A program made the position numbers and the translations under genes. The notes under the pieces were generated by a model. The model was given only the letters and a program-made list of their open reading frames with translations. It did no database searches and was not told where the DNA came from. 64,000 bases of DNA from Cryptomeria japonica (lineage: Eukaryota; Streptophyta; Pinopsida; Cupressales; Cupressaceae): contig NC_081410.1 in NCBI RefSeq assembly GCF_030272615.1, forward strand, positions 503,370,942 to 503,434,941, read 5' to 3'. Of this stretch, positions 57,501 to 64,000 are shown piece by piece; within the stretch, counting starts at the first letter, position 1; each line of letters begins with the position of its first letter.

Positions 57501-58026
57501 CTCGTAGGGATCTTTTATCAAATGTTGCATCGGTTAGGGTCATCACAATGTCATTTGGAACCTTTTTAGTTTTATCAGGCCTGCTACCAGTGGAAGGTAA
57601 TCCTGTCATTGCCCTAACTGCTTCTTTGGTAATCTTATGGATGGAATCCAACCAAAATAACTCTCCATGAACTCTTCCCAAGATGATCCTTATCACATCC
57701 TTAGGAAAATCAGGTGTACTAAGAATGTCCACAAAGCCTAGGGTTTCCACTATCTTGTGTTGCGGTTTAACATTTCCATGTTCATCACAAATTACAGTTC
57801 TACATATGTTCATTATTTCTTCAACTCCTAGTTCTTCAATATGACAATGTATATAGATTCTAGGATCCTCAGCATAAACTAATCCCTTAGGTATTTTTGA
57901 AAAAGCTCCTAGGGTATCATCTTTCTTCACAATTTCAAGAATAAGTTTGAACATGGGTCTAGGGCACTTAATAACTTCGATCACAGTAGGGTTTGCAATG
58001 AATTTAGGTGTAGAGGAAGAAGCCAT
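54550..58026 (-). pseudogene. ORF2 of element C, long protein of unknown function, broken
   Basis: I do not recognise the family. The first 474 codons are open (58026-56602, start MASSSTPKFIANPTVIEVIK). Around residues 120-152 lies the segment most alike in element F (FWLDSIHKITKEAVRAMTG, then LPSTGSRPDK); residues 400-474 are basic and end KPSPAPTPTPKRTRQKQ. A TAG at about 56602 is followed in the same frame by a further 206-codon stretch (56577-55957), then a TGA and 88 more codons to 55684. After a frameshift the sequence continues as 55529-55714 and 54953-55471, a charged, helical tail (FKEKMNKEKEKFFAEIVKKN). The ancestral product was probably over 1,000 residues. No catalytic pol motif is seen. 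Confidence 0.75.
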
Positions 58027-58330
58027 AGTTATAAATACCTTAATCTTCCTTTAGGATGATTTGCTTGGATGATTTGCTTGACTTTTCATTGTGGATGCCT
58101 TCGCTCGAGATTTTCACGCACTCTAGAGATTTGAATGCTCAGTGAATGAAAAAAGGCCAAAACACTTCCTTTATAATGTTATTTTCTTCAACTACCACAT
58201 TTAATGTCTGTTGATTAAGTCAAAACTTAACTCATCTATCAGTAAAGAAGTAATCCAACTTCTCACCATCAATCGAGGGTAAATTAGCATGTTTTACAGT
58301 TTATTGCCATACCCCCAAAAGATTTTTTCT
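58027..58330. other. Spacer between ORF1 and ORF2 of element C
   Basis: About 300 bases with no supported frame. ORF2 probably had its own start, by reinitiation, splicing or a separate transcript; nothing in the spacer decides which. Confidence 0.5.
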
Positions 58331-59442
58331 CTAGTTAGATGAAGAATCTCCTGCTGGTGGAGTAATACTCTGTTCTACCAGTGAAGGAATAGTTTCCCTA
58401 TCATTCATACAGGACTTTCTAATCCATTGTTTTGAAAATTCTTGCTTTACTTCTTCAACCTTTTCTTTACCTTTCAAACTGGGTCCTTTGTTATTTGTCA
58501 GTGATGTCTCACTTCTACAAAATTTTGCAATATGTCCAATCTTATTACAAGCATAACAATTCACATTATTTTTCTGAATAGCTTTTCCATATCCTATGCT
58601 GGTATGTGTTCTGCATTGATTAGGTAAGTGTCCAAATCTTCCACAAATATAATATCTTACATTCATTCTACAGTTTTCTAAGTCATGACCAATTTTGTTG
58701 CATTTAGAACATTGACCGGTGGGTGCATTGGTGTTCTGATAGTTTCTAGATCTACATTGATTTTCTCTATGACCATACTTGTTACAATTAAAGCATTTTC
58801 CATTGAATTTGTAAGCATTAGGTTGTCTTACCGGTTTACTATGATCATGGGTGTTTGCAGTACCGGAGCTCTCACCAACTTCAAAGCCAAGGCCATTAGT
58901 GTCACCATTAGGTTTTTGATTTTTCAGCATGTCATCAAGTTCTTCTGAACTTTTCTTGAACTTCTCCTTGTGTTGATTTGTAGTAGCTAACTCATTTTCC
59001 AAAAAATCTTTCTATCTCATGAGTTCAGTTTTATCATGTTCCAAGTGTATCATATCTATTTTTAACATATCATTCTCATGACCGAGTCTTATATTTTCAT
59101 TTGCAGCATCATTGACTCTTCTAGCCAGATCATCTTCATTCTTCTTTCTATCTTCAATGTGTTTACAAATCTCATGGTCATATATTGCATCTCATTCTTC
59201 ATTGTACTGTTTACTTGTCTCAGTTTGTTCACAAGGTCATTAAGAGTTTCTTTCTCATCATTGTTACTCTGCATCTTCTCACAAAGTTATCTTCTTTTGT
59301 TCCTAGAAATACTGAGATTTTTCTGAAGTCCTTGAATGATTTCCTATGCAGCCTTCAGATCATCTTCAAGTTTCATATTCTTCAACTTTTCTGCATCATA
59401 GTCTACAAGAGATGTTTCTAGTTGCTTCCTCAAGTTTTCCAT
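58331..59442 (-). pseudogene. ORF1 of element C: coiled coil plus four zinc knuckles
   Basis: Probable particle and RNA-binding protein. The start at 59442 (MENLRKQLETSLVDYDAEKL) is close behind the primer-binding site. The helical, charged first half is broken by stops and frame changes (59010-59440). The open part 58331-59002 carries knuckles CFNCNKYGHRENQC (residues 70-83 of this stretch), CSKCNKIGHDLENC (98-111), YYICGRFGHLPNQC (117-130, first Cys replaced by Tyr) and CYACNKIGHIAKFC (149-162). It ends with a charged segment (GKEKVEEVKQEFSKQWIRK) and GDSSSN. Copia gag normally has one knuckle; four is unusual. Element F's ORF1 has the same layout. Confidence 0.8.
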
Positions 59443-59499
59443 CTCTACCGGTGTCAAAATACTCCTCAAGTTGTTAGGCTTTTGAAAATAGAGAACCAT

Positions 59500-59511
59500 G
59501 CTTTGATACAA
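59500..59511 (-). other. Degenerate primer-binding site of element C
   Basis: Minus strand TTGTATCAAAGC, two differences from TGGTATCAGAGC (G to T and G to A), two bases from the LTR. Compatible with initiator tRNA-Met priming before decay. Confidence 0.65.
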
Positions 59512-59513
59512 AT

Positions 59514-60294
59514 TGTTAGGATTCCGAAAGATACGAAGGGGGGGGGGGGGTTGAATCAGTATCTTGCCAGTTAATGGATTTTCTTAACTTATTAAATGAA
59601 AAGCATTCCAAAATTGTGTACTGGTAAACAAGAATTAATGTAGTAAATAAGAACAATAAATACAACATAAAAGGCACACCATAACACAATATTTTTAACA
59701 AGGAAACCTGGTGTGGGAAAAACCTCGGTGGGATTGTGACCCACAATATTTGCTTACTGGCCAATAAGTGAATATTACTATTACAATAGGGGCCTCCACA
59801 TGCAGGAAGGCCAACTGCCTAAAGCTCACTGCTTAAATACAAAAGAGAAGTCTCACTGACTTACAAAAGTGGATTATGAAAATCCAATGTCATGTACTAC
59901 TTTGAATCAGCATCTGCTATGCCAGGTTTTGTACCGGTTTAAGCTCATATAACTTCCAAAACCTTATTCCAAACTCTACCTTAATATTCGCATCTTAGTT
60001 CTGCAATAATCTAACCATATCCGCATCTATTCTAAATGATTTACAAGAGCTCATACTTATATGAGTCATATTAAAACTTGCCTTGTCGGCTTACAAAAAG
60101 ATATTACAATTAATTACAAAATACAATAAATAAAATCTTGTCAGCCAGGATGTTGATGAACATCTTTGTCAGTGCCAGTGCTGGTGTCTATGCCTATTCC
60201 TATGTCTACAGGTGCCATAGGATTGTAAGGTTGCCATCAATGACAATAACTTAAATCACCTATAATTTCTCATTGGAGTGTGCATTTGCCAACA
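59514..60294 (-). repeat. 5' LTR of element C
   Basis: TGTTAGGATTCCG...CATTTGCCAACA, mate of 53522-54315. Includes a run of twelve G at 59538-59549. Confidence 0.92.
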
Positions 60295-61446
60295 GTGCCA
60301 AACTTGACACCTCTAGAAATTACCATAGCACCCTTAATCATCTTACATCCTATACACCTGCATCTATTAGTTTTCTCACATATAACATATTTTGTTTTAA
60401 ACCAAGGATATGCAACACACCATTAATCCTTTTTATTCTACCATCAAAAAAATTGATTCTAACTTTACCTCGACTAACAATGTCTAAATGTGAATAATCA
60501 CCGAAGTACACCTTACCTCCATTAAATTCTTCATATTCAAAAAACAAATCTCCATTCACAGTCATATGAAAAGATGCACCTGAGTCAATTAACCAGGCAT
60601 CATTACCTACATGAGTTGCCAAAGCCGCTATAAATGCATCACCATCTTCTTCCTTGGACTCAGAATCAAAATAAATCTTCTTCATTTTCTTCTTCTTTTT
60701 CTTCTTTGCAATCCTTACGGATGTGACCTAGTTTATGACAATTCCAGCAAGTGACTTTGGACTTTTGAGGAGATTTCAACCTCCCTCTCGATTTGGACTT
60801 AGCGTGCTTCTCATTCTTCTTTCCTTTCTCCTTAGGTCTTCCATGAACAGTTAGGGCTTCCTTCAAACTGTGGGATACCTTCATTCGTATCTCTTCACCA
60901 AGTAGGGCACCCACTACATCTTCAGACTTCAAAACAACATAAGTACTACCAATTGCCAGAACAATAAAATCCCACAAATCAGGCAAAGAACAAAGAAAGA
61001 TCTAGAATTTCTCCTCCTCGTTCATCTTAACACCGACAAATACTAATTGAGCCACCAACATATTGAGTGCTTCCAGGTGGTTTGCAACTCATCCACCCTC
61101 TTCCATATTCAAGGAATACAATTTCTTCCTTAAGAAAATATGATTTAATAAAGATTTTTCTTTATACATTTCATCAAGCTTAGTCCATAGCTTCTTTGCA
61201 ATGTTTTTATTCGTGGACATTGATCGGAACAGAGTCTGCCAGAAACAGTCTGATTACACCCTTGGCTTTTTGGTACATAATATCATGTTGAGCCACCACA
61301 GTAGGATCTGAGGGCCTTTGGACATTTGCATCAGCAACATCCCATATATCTCAATCTATTAGCAGATCTTCCATCTTTAGCTTCCACATCTCAAAATTTG
61401 TTCCATTGAATTTCTCCACCTCTATTTTCCCTAACGAACTTGCCAT
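60295..61446 (-). pseudogene. B internal 3, second part: gag and protease, decayed
   Basis: Gag start at 61446. The knuckle CWNCHKLGHIRKDCKEEK (about 60700-60755) keeps all four zinc ligands, unlike the two other internal domains. The protease motif LIDSGASFHMTVNGDLFF (about 60555-60610) keeps DSG. An acidic linker (FDSESKEEDGDAF) separates them. Breaks lie near 60660 and in gag between 60990 and 61400. This was the best preserved gag-protease of array B. Continues at 53521 after element C. Confidence 0.87.
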
Positions 61447-61556
61447 TTGAAAATTCCTGCAACAAGATCAAAAAGTGTCTATTGCAAATGCTCACACTCA
61501 AATTTGGATTAGTTCAAAAAACCCAACAATCCACAACTGAAACCAAAGGTGATCAA

Positions 61557-61568
61557 GCTCTGATACCA
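61557..61568 (-). other. Primer-binding site of B internal 3 (initiator tRNA-Met)
   Basis: Minus strand TGGTATCAGAGC, two bases from LTR-d. As the outermost site it belongs to the 5' end of the array. Confidence 0.92.
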
Positions 61569-61570
61569 CT

Positions 61571-62429
61571 TGTAAGGAAGTTAAGTAGCAGAACAACTTC
61601 CTAAACTAACCTTGAGAGGAGGGTAATATGAAAATTTTTACAGATCGTCACAACAATTACAAAAAAAAATAGATATAATAACATTCAAACCATAACACTG
61701 TGATTTACATGGGGAAAACCCTTTGGGGAGAAAAACCCCACACTCTGAAAGCCACCCAATATATTATTCTGCAATAAAAAATAGATTACAATATATGTAC
61801 ATAGAAATCTCTTTGTAGGAGTATCACTAATCAAATATTTAGAGGTAACTCAATAGCTATAAGACTCTTACACACAACCTCTATCTCACGCACCTCATAT
61901 ATAGGAGATACAATACAAGAAACTGTCAAATGGTATTACAAAACCATGGGGTAAAACCACCCAATAAGGTGTAGCTAGCCTTATCTCCCTTTTAGATGCC
62001 CTATGACATGTCCCTCCCTTTTACAACTCATTTGTGTGTCTGATGTATTTTTTATTTCCTATTTCAGGAGTACAAACTTTCGAAGGCCATAACTTGAGAA
62101 TCGTGTGTCCTATTGTCGAATCGTTTTTAAGTGCTGATAAGCTCGCAAAGTTTTCTATTGCCTCGTAAATGGCTACGTCATTTCGACCTAATTTTTAGGG
62201 AATTTATGGGCCTCTAGAGTCCTAAAAATCAAATTTAAACCTTTCATTGGTCCCCTCCAAAATAGAAAATTTAATATCTTCAAAACTAGATGTGATCTTG
62301 TGACGTAACTTTACTGGAATACTTATCTAGCCAACCAGAAGCTTTGGGGAGAATTTCATGCTCAAATGAAAACTTACTCTAAATATTAACCTCATGTAAA
62401 TGCAAGGTTCAGACACCATTTTCCCAGCA
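61571..62429 (-). repeat. LTR-d of array B (outermost 5' LTR)
   Basis: 859 bases, TGTAAGGAAG...TTTTCCCAGCA, followed by the target duplication ATGCC rather than a polypurine tract, so this is the true 5' end of the array. Confidence 0.95.
61898..61903 (-). promoter_or_regulatory. Probable TATA box of array B (LTR-d)
   Basis: Minus strand TATATATGAGG, conserved in all four B LTRs (12246, 24638, 50051, 61898). Position and conservation fit an LTR promoter. Confidence 0.5.
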
Positions 62430-62434
62430 ATGCC
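62430..62434. repeat. Target-site duplication ATGCC, right copy (B array)
   Basis: Matches 9563-9567 exactly, directly after the last base of LTR-d. Confidence 0.8.
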
Positions 62435-62899
62435 ATGGTGAGACCCATCCAAACTTCTTAAAACATCCTCCAATGCATATTTGGGCCAAAATAATATGAT
62501 ACAACCAAGATAACTCAATCAGACACACTTAAACATAACACAACTAAATGTCCAGAATATGAAACAACAAAGTTCTCATAGGGACCAAGGAAACCACTAG
62601 AGAAGCACATTGAGAATACTACACGAGCCATAAAATAACATCCACCAAACCACAAAAAAATCTACAACATATCTAAAGGTCACCGAAGACTTTCTAGACT
62701 AGTTTGGCAGACATACTTATTGTTGGAGAACAAAGATAATAATCCGAACTAAAATACCACAACCAACACCAAAAAATACCAAACTCAATTTGCAACACAA
62801 ACCATAATTGAAACAACCGAGAGCATATCCGGACCAGAATCCATTCGGATAACCAAGTTTGACATTAATGACAACCATACAAGCTCATGCATCCATCCA
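62435..62899 (-). repeat. LTR of element F, right segment
   Basis: Non-coding continuation of the LTR cut at 9567. It ends with TTTGACATTAATGACAACC and CATCCATCCA, like the LTR ends of G and A (TTGACATCAATGACAAC). A complement of a polypurine tract (TCCCCCCCTTT) follows at 62900. LTR boundary uncertain by a few bases. Confidence 0.55.
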
Positions 62900-63280
62900 T
62901 CCCCCCCTTTATGATTGATGACAACACTTGAAAAATTTGATCAATAGTTTCATCAATCTCACAACAACTCTCTCTCCAATCTCACAACTCTCTCTTTCCC
63001 TTTGACATCAAAGACAAAGGGCATTGCATGACATAGTAACCAACACACACCATTTCTCCCCTTAGGAGCAATAAAAACATCAATCTAGGAGATAAATAAT
63101 AAGAATTGAATCTCCCATTTGAAAGATGCTCCACTATGTAGAGATATATTCCAATCTTACTTCCTTCTCTGCAACCTTCTCCCTTAAGAAATGATAATGG
63201 ATTTATATATGTTTTTTCCTTCAATGCATTGGGTATGTGCAGGATTATGGTGGGCCAAACTAATCCCTTAAGTGACAATA
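62900..63280 (-). pseudogene. Copia RNase H tail upstream of F's LTR, heavily decayed
   Basis: Directly beyond the LTR is a purine tract on the minus strand, then spacer, then broken RNase H sequence: ISLAHHNPAHTQCIEGKN in one frame (compare LAKNPTFHA-TKHID in array B) and FLKGEGCREGSKIGIYLYIV in the next (compare FLREKV-----V-L-Y). A copia body in the same orientation therefore once lay upstream and shared F's LTR as its own 3' LTR. The remainder is not visible. Confidence 0.45.
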
Positions 63281-64000
63281 AAAATTTAAAAAAATAGAGT
63301 TAGGCAACATGACATAAAGATTTAAATAAGTTATCAACATTAGGCAACTTGACGTAAAGATTTAAACAAGTTATCAACATTATTTCAAAAATATATAAGA
63401 ATAAAAATTGTTGCAAATTGAATGTAGTTTCTAAGCTACTAGTTATTTTCTAAAAAAAAAAGTAAATCTTTTTGGCAAAAATTTGAAATTTCAATGGAGT
63501 AGTACTAAAATTTTAGGAAAAAGATAAGAAGCAGGTGTCTATCTGACGAGCCACAATCAAATCACAATATTTTCTAATAAGATTTTAGATATAAGTAGAA
63601 GAATCGTGTCTGAATGTGACACACTATTTTGTAATTTTTTTAAAAGTAAATAATTAATTATGAACTTTTTACTACATTAAAAATATAAAAAAAAATTGTA
63701 TGTCTGACCACCATAACTTGGTCAAAAATTAATGAAATACATTTTTTTTAATCCTATGGTATGTAATGCAGAGGACCAGGCCATTGGATATCCCAATCCT
63801 AGGGATCTGGGGCCTGTTTCTGGGTCTAAGACTATGTGTGGAAGTTCTGACTTTCCCAAAGTCTTTTGCTCCGTTGGATTTCTATACCTGCACCCACAAC
63901 TTGAAAAATGGTGTTTGGTCAGCTATATAGGATTTTTTCTTAGTTAAACTCCTTGTTTTGGTGATTTCCACCTCCACAAATAGCCAATAAAATATTGAAA
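63281..64000. other. AT-rich sequence with a 40-bp tandem duplication, no gene seen
   Basis: Units 63301-63340 and 63341-63380 (TTAGGCAAC-TGAC type) form a two-copy tandem repeat. The rest is AT-rich. A 71-codon open frame at 63732-63947 has no recognisable motif, and I do not call it a gene. Confidence 0.5.

Larger units (their letters stand above)
53522..60294 (-). mobile_element. Element C: complete non-autonomous LTR element with ORF1 and ORF2
   Basis: LTRs at 53522-54315 (3') and 59514-60294 (5'), about 0.79 kb each. Polypurine tract on the minus strand (GCCAAAGGGGTAGAT) against the 3' LTR, degenerate tRNA-Met primer-binding site at 59500-59511. The 5.2-kb interior has only two reading frames: ORF1 (58331-59442, coiled coil and four zinc knuckles) and ORF2 (about 54550-58026, unknown). 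There is no protease, integrase, reverse transcriptase or RNase H. It interrupts B internal 3; the flanks CTGCT (53517-53521) and GTGCC (60295-60299) are an imperfect target duplication. A more decayed relative is element F. Confidence 0.85.
9568..62429 (-). mobile_element. Copia array B: four LTRs sharing three internal domains
   Basis: LTR-a (9568-9594 + 11941-12743 + 20063-20109), internal 1 (20110-24307), LTR-b (24308-25170), internal 2 (25171-27076 + 47453-49724), LTR-c (49725-50592), internal 3 (50593-53521 + 60295-61570), LTR-d (61571-62429). LTR-b and LTR-c each have a primer-binding site on one side and a polypurine tract on the other, so neighbouring units share them. One target duplication, ATGCC, flanks the whole. 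Each internal domain encodes gag, protease, integrase, reverse transcriptase and RNase H in copia order, all broken. Unequal recombination between LTRs after insertion is the likely origin. Four younger elements (H, A, D, C) interrupt it. Confidence 0.85.

Noticed and set aside
63301-63380. Short direct repeats considered as a CRISPR-like or satellite array
   Set aside because: Only two 40-base units without spacers, in a plant nuclear context; a simple tandem duplication.
63732-63947. 71-codon plus-strand open frame near the right edge
   Set aside because: No motif, no start context or neighbours supporting a gene; too short to separate from chance.

Overview
The window is a stretch of plant nuclear DNA made almost entirely of nested LTR retrotransposons. 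I found no host gene, tRNA, rRNA or CRISPR. Every recognisable coding region is a broken retroelement reading frame. Ty1/copia frames lie on the minus strand, there is one large Ty3/gypsy element, and all copia-type primer-binding sites match initiator tRNA-Met (TGGTATCAGAGC). The organism is a seed plant with a large repeat-rich genome. A gymnosperm such as a conifer is plausible from the element style and the old, deep nesting, but that is inference.

Layout from outside in. Positions 1-1785 look like the edge of an LTR that truncates copia element G (1786-5701), whose LTR in turn interrupts element F (5702-9567, continuing at 62435). F is a non-autonomous LTR element with two reading frames: a coiled-coil protein with four zinc knuckles (ORF1) and a long protein of unknown function (ORF2). 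Inside F's LTR, between two copies of the target duplication ATGCC (9563-9567 and 62430-62434), sits a copia array called B. B has four LTRs and three internal domains that share LTRs (LTR-int-LTR-int-LTR-int-LTR), spanning 9568-62429.

The B array is itself interrupted four times. Element H (9595-11940) is a small plus-strand LTR element without coding capacity. Element A (12744-20062) is a full-length copia with target duplication ATAGT. Element D (27077-47447) is a 20.4-kb gypsy element of Tat type with target duplication ACTAT. Element C (53522-60294) is a second, complete copy of the ORF1/ORF2 type. D contains a solo LTR in its reverse transcriptase (33211-36289, with a later 1.32-kb tandem duplication) and another solo LTR at its gag-protease junction (38519-41076, target duplication TCTTC). 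That second solo LTR carries a copia internal segment without LTRs (38567-40079), which is the deepest level of nesting.

The pol-bearing families (A, B, D, G) once encoded gag, protease, integrase and reverse transcriptase/RNase H. C and F carry only ORF1 and ORF2 and would have depended on another element's enzymes. D also carries, antisense to pol, a plant-mobile-domain reading frame between its integrase and 3' LTR. All frames contain stops or frameshifts, so nothing here looks autonomously active now. The most interesting items are the ORF1/ORF2 family (C and F) and the LTR-sharing B array within one target duplication.
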